Shown one piece after another: positions 43,350 to 54,460 of a DNA stretch of 64,000 nt. Source of the DNA: Dermanyssus gallinae (taxonomy: Eukaryota; Arthropoda; Arachnida; Mesostigmata; Dermanyssidae). The notes beneath the pieces are model-generated. The model was not told the origin of the DNA, made no database searches, and was given only the letters and a program-made list of their open reading frames with translations. The stretch spans positions 62,001 to 126,000 of the forward strand of contig QVRM01002760.1 in the NCBI GenBank assembly GCA_003439945.1. Reading direction: 5' to 3'. The translations under genes and the position numbers were made by a program. Numbering within the stretch: position 1 is the stretch's first letter; every line of letters starts with the position of its first letter.

Positions 43350-43940
43350 GCTATAGGCATAATCACGACAACTTTTTTCTAGTGTAGGGCGGTAGGACAG
43401 TGCCATACACCATCGTGTCATTTCTACTTTTAGCTAGGACATACCGCGTACAAACTTAACCTACCTAAACCACCTTCAACGAATAAATTTAGCAACATTT
43501 AATGCAATGTTCAACCAGATTCACAATCCAAAAAAGAAGGAACTATTCTAACATATGATGAATCAATTTCACGCATGAAAATGCGCCATTGTAGCAACTC
43601 AAGCTACTGAATTTTAATTACATGCCTATAAATAGGTTGTCCGAATAATCAGCTGATCTCTTTTAAAGGTTCTCGCGCTCACCTCTATCCGCTTTTCAAT
43701 CTGCTCTTGCCGTAAACAGAACAGGGTTGGAGCTGGAGCTGGATCCGAAGCGCTTCTCAACTGCTGATGAGGGTCTCTGGCAATTTAGTCGACAAAACCG
43801 GCATTTATGTAGGTTTTGTGAGAACACCATTCCTGAATTTGTACAAGAGTTACAGAGGACAGTTTGAAAGTACGTGATTGCCTAGCCGTAGAAGGTTACG
43901 ACTTGGTGAGCGTTCCCTCAAAGCGTTTGTTTGACTGAAA
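43350..43940. other. Unassigned sequence, possibly 5' part of the next transposon
   Basis: No clear motif. The stretch may include the eroded 5' region of the transposase relic that follows. Confidence 0.35.
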
Positions 43941-43949
43941 ATGTTGTCG

Positions 43950-44640
43950 ATGCAGCCGACACTGTGAAACAATGTTCGATAGTATCCGTTCGGCGACGTG
44001 CCCATTTAAGGTTTAGCTGGCACAAAAGCTCAAGACTGGGGACTATCAAGAGCAGCTAAACTTCTCCAATTGAGCTCCCGAATAGGTGCGGCTGATATTG
44101 TGGAGAAAATGATATTTTCCGGCGAAGCCCATTTCCATCTGAGTGAAGGGTGCAAATGATGTTGTCGTGAATTGTTATGACTAGGTTGTAGAAACTGAGC
44201 AAGTAACCGAGAAACAATCTGGTGTATTTTCAGGTCCAAAAGTCAAATCGAAATCACTGGAGCCTATTTGTTTGCAGTCCGCGGTGAATGGCGAGCCGTA
44301 TCGTCACTCGAATTTTGGCGGAATCGATGCGAACAAACTGTGGTTCCAACAACATGGTCAACAAGCCACACATCCAACAAGGCAATTAAGCTTTTTAGAA
44401 TGAAGTAATCTCTCGCAACGGAAACAATTATTCTCCTTCAAGATCGTACGATTTCATACCATTAGCTTCCTTTCGGTGGAGGTTTTGTAGAATAAAGTGT
44501 ACACCAAAAATCTCACGGCCATCAGCAATCTAGAGACCAATGTCGGTGCGAGCATTAACGTAAGCGAGCCTGATTTATGTGAAAAACGCTAAAAAGTTCC
44601 ACGTCCCGTATACAACTTACAGAAACATATTGTATTTCAT
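43950..44640 (+). pseudogene. IS630/Tc1-like transposase relic
   Basis: Fragments in family order are EKMIFSGEAHFHLSEG (normally FSDEAHFHL, first catalytic Asp, here Gly), NGEPYRHSNF, DANKLWFQQHGQQATHPT (normally FQQDGATCHT, second catalytic Asp, here His) and ISRNGNNYSPSRSYDFIPLA (normally PPRSCDLTPLDFFLWG). NKVYTKN follows in another frame. This is an arthropod transposase lineage distinct from mariner. Both catalytic Asp positions I can place are substituted and frames are broken throughout. Confidence 0.65.
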
Positions 44641-45079
44641 TAGGAGTTACATTACATCTGCATCAGAATGAAGTATCTTAAATACTCTTGTCTTTGTGTT
44701 ACTTTAATGATCTCAGACAATTTTTCATCACATATATGAGCGCATTTATTATGTCAATATTTTTTTTAATTAGACCTGTGCCGGTTGACTTGCTTAGTTT
44801 GGTGGACAGTGTTCTCCAGCGGAAAGGACTGCACATCAATACCATCCTAAGTATGTAACAATGTGGTCCGTAACGTACAAATGCACGCGAAGACTACGCG
44901 TAGCAAGTCTCTAGTCCTGGACGGGGTTTGGTGCAGAGCTTCTGACTAGTGACTCTTTCAAAACCCATATTGCGTCGACGAGAGGAGGCCGTGCTCCTCT
45001 GCAAAGTCGTACGTGGGACATTGCTATCGACTCTATATGTTTGGCCAGCACGCCAAGATTGACCTATAGCAGCTAATCT
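44641..45079. other. Unassigned sequence
   Basis: Nothing recognised. Confidence 0.4.
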
Positions 45080-45152
45080 AGTCGTCTATGAAGCAATGCG
45101 AACGGCAGTCCCGTGCACGTTAAATCTTGGCTGAGAGTCAGCCCGAAAAGTA
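45080..45152 (+). mobile_element. SINE family A, 3' fragment
   Basis: Only GTCTATGAAGCAATGCGAA through GTTAAATCTTGGCTGAGAGT and CAGCCCGAAA is present; the tRNA-like head is missing. A second-family SINE relic follows almost at once. Confidence 0.75.
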
Positions 45153-45157
45153 TAGGT

Positions 45158-45235
45158 TAGTCATGGTTGTCAGTTTGGGGAGTGGGGGTGTCACCGGTTC
45201 GATCTATGTTGTTAATCGAATTTAAATAGAATCTG
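45158..45235 (+). repeat. tRNA-derived SINE, second family
   Basis: AGTCATGGTTGTCA (A-box region), GGTGTCACCGGTTCGATC (B-box region) and TCGAATTTAAATA. The first two blocks match 4925-5030 on the other strand and the last matches the relic at 21.5 kb. Confidence 0.5.
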
Positions 45236-45239
45236 TTAG

Positions 45240-46660
45240 CAACGCTTATTCTGAATAGATGATGATCTGCTGGGAGTTAGCGTCCATGCTTCCGTTAGGT
45301 CTGTCGGAGGAAACCTGGTGCATTGAAGATAGTTTAGAAGTAAAACAAACTATTTTTAAATTAGTTTTTATTTTAGGGTAAGCCTCGGCATTACAGTTGT
45401 AGTACCTTGGGATTAGAATCCTAGTCTCTATTAATGTGTCTGCTTGGCCGTATGAGTGGCCTCTTCTTTCAACAAGTTTCCTGTCTGCAAGGCAGGCTTA
45501 CAAGCAGGTATGCGATACTACATTTCCTGGCCAAGAGGTTGTTGCTTTCTTTTAAAGTAGATAGACCAGAGCAAAGCAGCTTTGAACCAGCTCTCCACTA
45601 GTCTTATTACCATACTTCCTAATCTCTAGTGATTTTTAGTAGAGCAATCACTTCGCGATCGCTGTCCCGTACAATTATTTATTGGCAATATTGGCCTCGT
45701 AGCATCGAGCCTTTAATTCGTCCAAGTCGGCTTTTCGAGAGAACGCTGGTTCTGAGCTTGAACTTTGTTTAGAACGAGTATAAATTCCCGTGGATACTAT
45801 TAGCAGTATCAACGCGTTACTTTTCTCTACATAATTGCAGAAAGAATATAATAACTGTCGGCTATGATCCGCCACTGTAAGTACTGGAGATTATTTTCGG
45901 TTTGAAAGCTTTTACAAGTGCACATTCACCTAACAGTTAACTATAAGGAGCTACTAACCGTAAATGTTCGTGCTCAGTGGACTCCACAGGCATCTTCAAT
46001 CGTTAGCAACCCAACACCTGCAGCCCACATATGTAGTCTTCCCAGGCTCAATGTCGTGGTCAGCAAATACGACCAACAGTACTGTTATCAGCACCGGTAA
46101 CAAAAGCAACCGCAATAACAACGGTAAGAACAGCAACAGCAGAAGCAGCAATACAAAAAACAGGGAACAAAAAGCGTGTTACAATACTTATTTACTTTAT
46201 TTATTTGCTATTTGGTCGCTAGCGATTAAGAGCATCACAAAATAACGACCAATTCTTTAACACATATGCATATACTAACACGGCGTTTATATCAATGCAA
46301 ATTTGAGCGCCTAAGATTTGATTCAAGTCTTTAAACTCATGGGCAGATCATTGATTTTGGCAGCACGGAATTTTAATCTATATCGGCAATAACCACCTTT
46401 GCTTGCTTCCGGAGCCGCATCAAAGGAAAGAACGTAAACTCATTTTTCCCAGCCAGATTATTGGCGCCGTCCGTTTGCATGTCCATCTGTATATTTTGAA
46501 CGAAGCACGAACATTTCCTCTGAAGCTGTTTCTTGATCGCAAAGCTATTGAATTGACAGTGGTAGCCACTGCAATTGATTATGCCACACAGATTCGAAGA
46601 GGCCAAAGCTCATTATTAGCAGCCCAGGAGGTCGATTTTGCCCCGCACCGTATACACCCG
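45240..46660. other. Unassigned sequence
   Basis: An ACA/AGC-rich patch lies around 46090-46165. No gene or repeat was recognised. Confidence 0.4.
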
Positions 46661-46671
46661 TTATACAGGTC

Positions 46672-46760
46672 GAGAGGACGCATTGTAGCGGCTCATTAGC
46701 GACTCTAACACTAAAGGTCGTGGGTTCGATCCCCACACTACACATACCCCTTCGCGGTAA
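46672..46760 (+). repeat. tRNA-like SINE head
   Basis: A perfect T-arm (GTGGG, TTCGATC, CCCAC) contains the B box GGTTCGATCCC. Upstream, TAGCGGCTCATTAGCG gives an A-box-like region. No acceptor stem pairs, so a true tRNA gene is unlikely. It belongs to neither of the other two SINE families. Confidence 0.45.
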
Positions 46761-46817
46761 GGCTTTAGCTGAGGATTTGCTTTGATTTGATTGAAAGCTA
46801 TAGTAGATCAAATAGAG

Positions 46818-47004
46818 CCCGGTCGAGCCCGGTGGCGTGGTGCATTCCGCCTGCGCCTTGCAACCAAAGGAGACACATAGGTGAGCGGGTTCTAGCCCCA
46901 CCGTTGCATATGTGTATTAATGGGGGTCCGTCTATGAATCAATGCGAAAAGCAGTCCCGTGGACGTAAACTCTTGGCTGAGGGTCAGCCCGAAAACGTTA
47001 TTAT
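46818..47004 (+). mobile_element. SINE family A, full length with 14-bp TSD
   Basis: A perfect duplication TAGATCAAATAGAG at 46804-46817 and 47005-47018 brackets the copy. It has the GTCGAGCCCGGTGGCGTGGT head, a B box GGTTCTAGCCC with one substitution and the usual body ending GGGTCAGCCCGAAA. Confidence 0.92.
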
Positions 47005-47018
47005 TAGATCAAATAGAG

Positions 47019-48120
47019 ATGGCTATGCATTAACTGTACTCAGCCAACTCTAGAGGGACGAATTGTACAGACAAAGAGGCCCTCCTGCTGCTCGTCAGCA
47101 GAAAGTGAGTGTCTACGTTTACCTCATACACAAGCCGGTGGAATGCAATTTTTCGAAGGTTGAAGTAAATACACCGGCGGCAGAATATCGGTGTGGCAGG
47201 CAGGCTGCCGACCTCACGTGAAGTTGTCAAGCTTACTTAGCGGCCGTGCCCGCCGCCGCGATGGGCACGCCAGGTAGTGGTGGGCGAGAAGGAGCTGAGA
47301 TGTGAGGTCGGCAGTTACCTAGACAGCAGCAGTAGCAGCAGAAACAGAAGGAGCGGAGCGACGCAGCAGCATCAGCACCGATTCAGGGCCATCGTCTGGC
47401 CATCGATGCACCACCACTCATGCCTGCTGCTGCCGCCGCTGCTGCTTCGTGCGAGCGTGCTCGACGCGCTCAAAAATTGCACGCTATGAATAACAATGAG
47501 CGTGGCTGCTGTCTGCATAATTTTCTACTTAGATAGACATGCATTGGTGGAGCAGGCCATGCAGCGGCGCCATGTCCATCCAACCTTGCGGAATTGTTTA
47601 TTTATTTCGAGACTTGCTGGGGTGTCCCGGAACGGTGGGGGGGGGGGGGGCGAGGTGAGGAAGGGAATGGGGATGGGGAACGTGCCGGAAACGACGCGTG
47701 CGTATAGACAGACACAGGAGCAATAGCGATCGTAGCAGGTCGTCTGTGCGACAGGAGGCGGATGAAAAGGAACGTGAAGTGCAAAGGGAGAGGGAGAGAG
47801 ATGGAGCGGCAGAGCAAGTAGAAAAAATAACGGCGACAACCAACAAAAATGCCATTGATGGAATGATGAAGGGGGCGGGATGGGGGGACAGATCGTCGAC
47901 TACGATATTACTCGTAAGAAGGCATGCATGAAGGCATGCCTTCTGTCTGTCTTCGTGCGTGGGGTGGTACACGCTTTGCTTCGCTCAGCCGGAAGACACG
48001 TTTGCAGTCTTTCGACGTACGTCGGGTAACTAGTTGCATAAAACATTAGTGGGGGGGGGGTTGATCGTTTTGGTCGGCTCGCTGCGCCCACGCCGGACCG
48101 GTTGTGCCTCGTGTACATCT
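47019..48120. other. GC-rich unassigned sequence
   Basis: GC-rich and CAG/CTG-rich, with a run of about 13 G near 47637 and about 10 G near 48051. Frames are open on both strands (up to 124 codons, minus strand, 47598-47972) but compositionally biased. A host promoter or CpG-like region is possible. Confidence 0.35.
47917..47944. other. Perfect 11-bp inverted repeat
   Basis: AGAAGGCATGC and GCATGCCTTCT are separated by ATGAAG. This is a strong hairpin candidate with no T run after it. Confidence 0.8.
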
Positions 48121-51100
48121 TTCGAATTCGATTAGTATTTACATCTCCAAGAACGCGACGTCTGCAAACGAACGAAAAATGATTCGAAACTCATTGCAGC
48201 CACTTCATATCGAGCATGACTCTCTCTGGAGACATGCTCCGTAGTCTGACACGACATTAGCGTTGCTTCGCCTTGCGTCTATCTAGACCGTTATCTAAGT
48301 GCACCATTAATTTTACTATTCTCACAAGCTCGACGTGATGGGTGTCATGAATGCAGAGTTACACCGACACACATAAGGCTGGGTGTTGTATAGCAATACG
48401 CACAAAATTGTACAATGTTTAAGACTCGGTATATTACTACGCGATGCTCTTTTTTAGTACGGTCCTGGATCAATTGAGCTGTCATGCAGTTACACCAGCA
48501 ATTTTCAGAATTCACCAGATAATCCCGTTTTAGCTTGTGTGTCTTCGGGTTAGTGAATAAGGGCAGACGGATGCTTCTTTTGTTAGTGACGACATCATGT
48601 GAATACAGTTATAATCCGCAACGGTGCCGAGATCAAGTGAGGGCAATGCTAAGTCCCCACGCATAAAAAAGCGGTATCGGCGAGACGCAAGGTCGTCGAG
48701 AATATCCCTGGCATGCTTTTTTTAGAGTATGCTGAGAGACCATGAGAGAGTTTGAGTGAGCCAGGGTAAAACGTGACCCTAACGTCCCGCTGTGCTGTGT
48801 ATTTGACAGCTTTTATCTAACAAGCGAGGGCTAGAACAACAGCGCGCATAAGTTTGTCGGCACCTTTTCCAATATAAGAAGGTTTGCCCTCTCTAGTAGT
48901 TTCCTTTCGTTTTGATGTTTGAGATTTGGCCAAAGTTCTATAAGATATGGCGAAGCAAGCGATGCAATATAGAGAGAGACTTTCTTGCGGATACAATTAT
49001 AAAAGAGCCTCTCTGTTCGCAAAAAGCACCGGTGGGATTTTTTTAAATATTCACATTCAATATGACTATGCCACGGACGAGATAAATATAACTATGTCTT
49101 AGGCAACACTGTAAAATAAAATGTCATGTGCATTGGATGTTCCAGTGCAGTGTACATGGGCCATCAGCCTTATGAACTATGGGACCATGATGTTGTAATC
49201 TACAGGTGACCAGATTGTTGTAATACAAACAGCTAGTACGGAAAAGCTCTTCTTCTTGCGAAAGTAAACTCGCCATCTCCCGAGTACACCCTAATATAAG
49301 AGACTTTTTTGTAGACACCGATGCGTATACCGACAGCTGATAGATTTCAATAAAATTTCGTTTGCCAAGGAAAGTGAAAGTCGCATGATTATAAGGCTAG
49401 CCCTGAGCCTCGTTGTGCCCTTCGAAAGAACTTTATGCTTCCTTGTTTTCCAGTTGCCTCCAACCGTCTGCGCTAACAGTTTATCCACGCATTTACAACG
49501 ACACAGAGCGCCATAATCTCGGCGTTTACCTGTCTGGATGTTAGGCTTACGCCCAGCGGTCTATCTCAGCGAATCAATCGCAGCATGTCGCCATGACCTC
49601 AATCTTAGGCCGCTCTATTGCTGTTCAACCTGAAGGTTGCCTCGGTGGCTTCATACGTTATTACCTTAATTTGGGAATAGCCATACGCTCAGCAGTCCCG
49701 ACACGGTAAAAGCAATGTTCCTTAAAAGAGTTTGGGTCTTCGTAGAAACGCGCAGAACAATCTAATTTATACTTCGTCGAGCTTGACGTCGTTCATCGAG
49801 GACCTGGTAAACCGCTTTCTACTTCCGCTTACGGCTTCACTGCGCGAGTTCCCTAGGGGACAGGTCGGTCAGCGCCAGGGGTCGGTAATTGTCTCCAGAT
49901 ATTCATATACAATAAATTAGATATATGTTTAAGATTAAGGAAAATGAATGCCGTTTTTGAGGCTTAATAAACGCGTGTAATGTAATTGCAATAAGAAATA
50001 CCAAAGGGTGACGTAATATTAATTTAAAAACACTTGCGGTAGAACAATTGCCCTATTCTCGTTAGTAACAGATACACTTATATAAAGCAATGACATAGAA
50101 ACTGGTCACCTCCTTAAGCCAGGGTAGCAGGGTAGTGCAGACTGGTACAACATCCGAACGGTAAGCATTAACCAGTCGTCCCATCGAGGACGAGTGCCGC
50201 CATCAGCCTCGTACGGAGGTGATGAGCAAAAGTATCGTACGTATGGAGGGTGGTTGGCAACGCCGTAACCGTGTTCACTGTAAGAACGACGAGTCAGCAA
50301 TGGCGACTCCTCCCGTCTCCGGAGACACATGCCGTTCAGTTGCTGAACGGAGTGGACAATGAATGAGTATTAACCAGTCGGACCTATCTATATTCAGATC
50401 TAGCTTACAGTCCTAAATGAACTACCGATAAACCGACGAAAGGTTTGTATGCCATGCTCCCCCATTTTACTGGTTATAAAAAGCGTGTTACTATTGGGAG
50501 TGAGTACAGTACGCCAGCCTTCAAGTAGCGAGAAAGATGCCCGCAGCACGCATAATTTGCGCCGAAAGGAGAAGCATCATTATCAGGCAATTATGCTATA
50601 TAATGAGACAATTAATTATCAATTTATTTTATTCACACTGTCTGTGTAATACTCTATCTAGTTCAAATAGGAGTACAAAAGTACTCCGGTTAATCAAGAA
50701 AGTCCCCCCCAGCTTACTCGTAAGTTTCTCGAGGTGATTCAGAGACTGCGGGTATGTACAAGTTTGGGCATGGTACAGATCACAAGGGCCTTCGCAATAT
50801 TTACAGATACACGATCAATTATTCACTATTCAAGTCGAGTGCATGTCATATAAGTTAAATATGAATATAGCGGGGTACTGATGGGTTCTGGCAGTTCAAT
50901 GAATGGTAAGTTGAGCAATTTTGTTGTTTGAGTTATTTTCACAGTACCGACAGCTGCACTGCTCGTCTGGCTCTCAGAAGCCGACTTTCGTCCACACTGC
51001 GTGATTAACGTTATGCATTGGTGATGCATATTATACGGCGAGTTTTATGTTGGACATCTATTTACAAATTGCTTTTTATTGCTTGCGTCCTATAGAAGTC

Positions 51101-51140
51101 CACGTCAACTTAACGTATTTCTATTTTATCAAATGCTCTT
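48121..51140. other. Unassigned sequence
   Basis: Three kilobases without a transposon, tRNA or gene that I can recognise. Open frames are below 85 codons. Confidence 0.4.

Positions 51141-51144
<4 letters not shown>

Positions 51145-51173
<29 letters not shown>
51145..51173. repeat. (TA)n microsatellite
   Basis: About 14 TA units. Confidence 0.9.
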
Positions 51174-51177
<4 letters not shown>

Positions 51178-51409
51178 GCACACTTTGTAGAAAAATAAGC
51201 ACTGTCATCACATCTATGCTATCTCATACTTCAAATATACTTGTAATATGTGGCTACGTTTACACGTACTTTCTCCGCAGGATTCTTTGTTTACTTTGAT
51301 CGATCGATTAGGCAAATTTTCTGTAAGTAAATTTGGGATAGTCCATCATATAGCGTTTATTTTTCTGTTAAGGTATAATTATAACATAGAACTGCTTTAA
51401 AGCGTCAAA

Positions 51410-52090
51410 TTATCATAAAAGCCCTGGAAATGCTCACGTACTGGCACGTGTGTTTTCACTGCTTCTGGTCAAGTAAAATTGTTTCTCTGTAGATAATTTG
51501 GCAGACATCTGAATAGATGGATAGATAGGATGGCTTCTTTGGTACGATATCCGGTGAGTACAATAAATGCGGCACGATTTCCCGATATGAAAGCTTGCTA
51601 TCCTGCGGAGGCTGGGTAAACTCACGTACGTCCTCGCGGTGTCGTGGTATAAGATCGCGCCTTTTTCTATTCACGAGACTGTGTCTCTTCCATTTGTAAG
51701 CGGCAAAAATTCAGTCGAGCTGATCACAGTATCGTTTGGCTACTAGAAAGAAGCTCGTGGTGGACGATGCCATGCATATCCCACCAAACACAGATCATAA
51801 TGTTGCACGAATGGGTTGGTCTAATTGGGGTCATCTGGAAGACTGGCCTGGGGCGTACCAGAATCGTCCAAGTTTCACATTGCCGTAAAAAACTTTTTTT
51901 TTAAGGTAACAATTCGATCCAAAAACGGTCAATCATTGTGTCTCACTCGAGGGAGACATCACTTGGAGATTCTGTTTGGCACATGCGGTCTTCCTCGAGC
52001 GTACTAAGTTTTTTAGGGCGGGGTTCATCAAAAAAGCTGAAGTTATCAGAACGGAACTTTGCGAACAAAGTGGAGCGCAAAGCCTTTAAA
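51410..52090 (-). pseudogene. mariner transposase pseudogene (C-terminal half)
   Basis: The minus strand across frames gives CMASSTTSFF and RYCDQLD (resembling GIVYYELL...YCQQLD), then NRKRR and ARSYTTTPRG in place of the HDNARPH motif, SYREIVPHLLYSPDIVP (third catalytic Asp) and LTRSSENTRA. Stops and shifts are frequent. It resembles a different mariner subgroup from the 10-kb element. Confidence 0.6.
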
Positions 52091-52384
52091 ATGCTGTCCT
52101 CGCCGAATACGCTCTAAATATTTCGGACAGTGTCCTTTTTCAAAAGTAAATCCTTTTTGAGCTCGTACAAAATCGCCGTCCTTAACTGGACTTGTTCGAT
52201 ATCAATTTCGATAGCAAGAATTCGTATTGCAAAAACAAAGGGCCAGATCACTTTACGAAGTTCTCGAAGATTCTACGGTCCGTTGCGCTCACACAAAATT
52301 TGTTTTGTAAACAAAGTAGACATTTTTAAAGGCATTTTAAATATAGGCAATACATATTTATATAGAATATTTAGTTAATCTTCC
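52091..52384. other. Unassigned sequence between two mariner relics
   Basis: No separate motif was recognised. Confidence 0.4.
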
Positions 52385-53151
52385 AAAGTGTTTTGTTTCC
52401 TTCAAAATATTGTAGCTCCCACTCGCTACACTCTATTTGTATCTTTTTCTTTCTCACTTTTCAAAAAAACCTTTTAAACACCTCTTTCGGAATTAAGTTG
52501 AATTTCTCCTGCGATCAATCTTTATTTATCTCCTCTATAGTCTCGAAAGGTCGCCCGTTTTTTTATTAGTATATTATTATTGGTGTAAAAAAATCGTTGA
52601 CAATGATTCCCTTGTAGTAAAAAAAAACAGTCAGAGAACCTTTGTGCTGGATCTGTCCGAATTTAGTCGATAGAGTCTGCCTTGGAAGCATTAGTTGGAG
52701 GATTGGGCTTTGGTCTCGATGTTGAAACCATAAACCCGTCTCTAGTAATCACTCCATGGAGCAATTCACGATCTTTTGCTACCACCTGAAAATGAAATAT
52801 CGGCCAAAACGGTTACAACTGATCTATTAGATATCTCCAATTTCTCAGCTAACCCCTTGATAAACGTTCGCTTGATAAACGTTCGGCAAATGTTAAGAAA
52901 GATATCACGAACTTTTTAAAGTTTCCTTCTGCTATTGACGTCGAAGGCTTTCCAGAGCGGGGGTCATCTTCGGCCTGTTCCCGTCCGTTAAAAAATCGAC
53001 AGCACAACGTATGAACAGTGTTTCGGAACATTGCTTGATCACTATAGGCAGTTTGTAATATATCCACCGCGTTAAAAGATATGATTTCTGTTCTAACACA
53101 GAACTTGAGGCAGATTTGTTTCTTGTACATTTTTGGCTCTTTAAAAATCAC
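52385..53151 (-). pseudogene. mariner transposase pseudogene
   Basis: The N terminus (ATG near 53130) reads MYKKQICLKFCVRTEIISF with VHTLCCRFFNGREQAEDD and GKPSTSIAEGN, the mariner helix-turn-helix region and linker. Further on, DRELLHGVITRDGFMV corresponds to VITGDE.WVYG; the catalytic Asp is followed by Gly rather than Glu and the frame is shifted. FETIEEINKD, IPKEVFKRFF and YFEGNKTLWKIN complete the C terminus. The central catalytic region is largely deleted. The C-terminal DNA matches 32.2-32.4 kb. Confidence 0.7.
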
Positions 53152-53293
53152 CGAACCTCGTGCTCTTCACTGCTTTGAACCGAACTCAAACAATAAACGC
53201 TTCCATCGATTGGCGCAAAATTTGATCGCGATGTGTAGCTGATGAATGGCACTTCTAAGCAAAGCAGACGGGTATATGTTATATATGTATATA

Positions 53294-54460
53294 CAGGGTG
53301 CGCCATAATTACGGTAACAACCTTGAAAGCTACTATAAAATAACAACAACAGTTACTAGCATAGCGAATGGCTAAGTGCATTGGGCACATGGCTTGGTTA
53401 TTTAATTTTTTTTATACTACTCAAATAATTCACCTTTTTTCTTTTTTTATATGGGAGGTTTGGAAAACGCATAATGCACGGTCGGGTGGGTAATAGATAA
53501 TATATCTGTGTTTTTGAGACCAGCCCGCAGTCGCAAACCCTTATCGACTGTTTGTCGCAGATAGAAAACGTCAAGTGTGCCTCACTATTCGCTTCGAAGG
53601 GTTTGTTTGAGCTGGTCCAAATTGTGAAATCGAGTAGTTCCAAGACCACCGGCCAAACTTCAACTTCTCTAAAAAAATCAGGAAAGTGCTTCTTGCACCA
53701 GTTCTGCACGGTTCAGTTCGTGTGGGCAGGTGCCTGTTGGACACCAACGTCTTGAAGCAGTTTGTGCGTCCACGTGGTACAATAGGTTTAGACATTTCTG
53801 TTTTTTGCTGATAAAATTTGGCTGTCGCGTTTTGCGGTGGGTAGATAAATATTCATTAAGTTTTGCCGGTTGCTGGGCCATACAATGGCCGTGGCCTCTC
53901 CTCGCAATCGGCTCGAAGAACTCTTCCATGTTCCGTTGCTTCCTTCGGGTGCGTCAAGCAAGTAGTATTCGGTCGTTTTGACGGTCGAAGTTTAGCTGTG
54001 CACCAAATTTGCTTTCTTGTGCCTACAACACGTTAGAGAACGCGACTGCGCTAAAAGTGCTGTAGCAAACAAAGTTAACCTTTGTTTTTTTTTCGCGTCG
54101 GTTAGCTCTTGTCTTGGTACAAAACGATAGGAAACCATCCCTAAATGTTCGCTTGCAATCCTTCTGAGCTGTGCACGTGATACTGAAGCTCTCTAGCGAG
54201 CTATAATTAGGCTGCGATAATAGTTTCTTCTACAATAGTTTGTTCATTAAATTTACACGTTTTCACAGAGCGACGTCTGCCGATCCGATGCCTATTGCTG
54301 AGGTTCCCCACCTCACGAAGTCTACCAACAGTTTGTTTTACAACGGCCTGCTTACAATTTCCTAATATCACGAGCAATAGAACGACTGAGTTCGAGTCCT
54401 TGAATAATAGCTGTTCTGAGTACAGTAGCTTTGGCCAATTACCGACGCTCATTAGTTCAA
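53294..54460 (-). pseudogene. maT/IS630-like transposase pseudogene and element end
   Basis: CAGGGTGCGCCATAATTACG at 53294 looks like a terminal inverted repeat. On the minus strand the N-terminal DNA-binding region reads VVKQTVGRLREVGNLSNRHR and GRRRSVKTCK. FDRQNDRILLA corresponds to the QNDR motif after the first Asp. CPHELNRAELVQEALS and QNWCKKHFPDFF follow the usual QQDGAPAHT position. WPVVLELLDFTIWT matches WPPSSPDLNPLDFSIW, with the catalytic SPDLN lost. Frames are broken. It is related to the relic at 15.4-16.4 kb. The second terminal repeat was not found. Confidence 0.65.

Noticed and set aside
46672..46760. A genuine tRNA gene
   Set aside because: The T-arm and B box are perfect but no acceptor stem pairs and the A box is off consensus. 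A SINE head is more likely.
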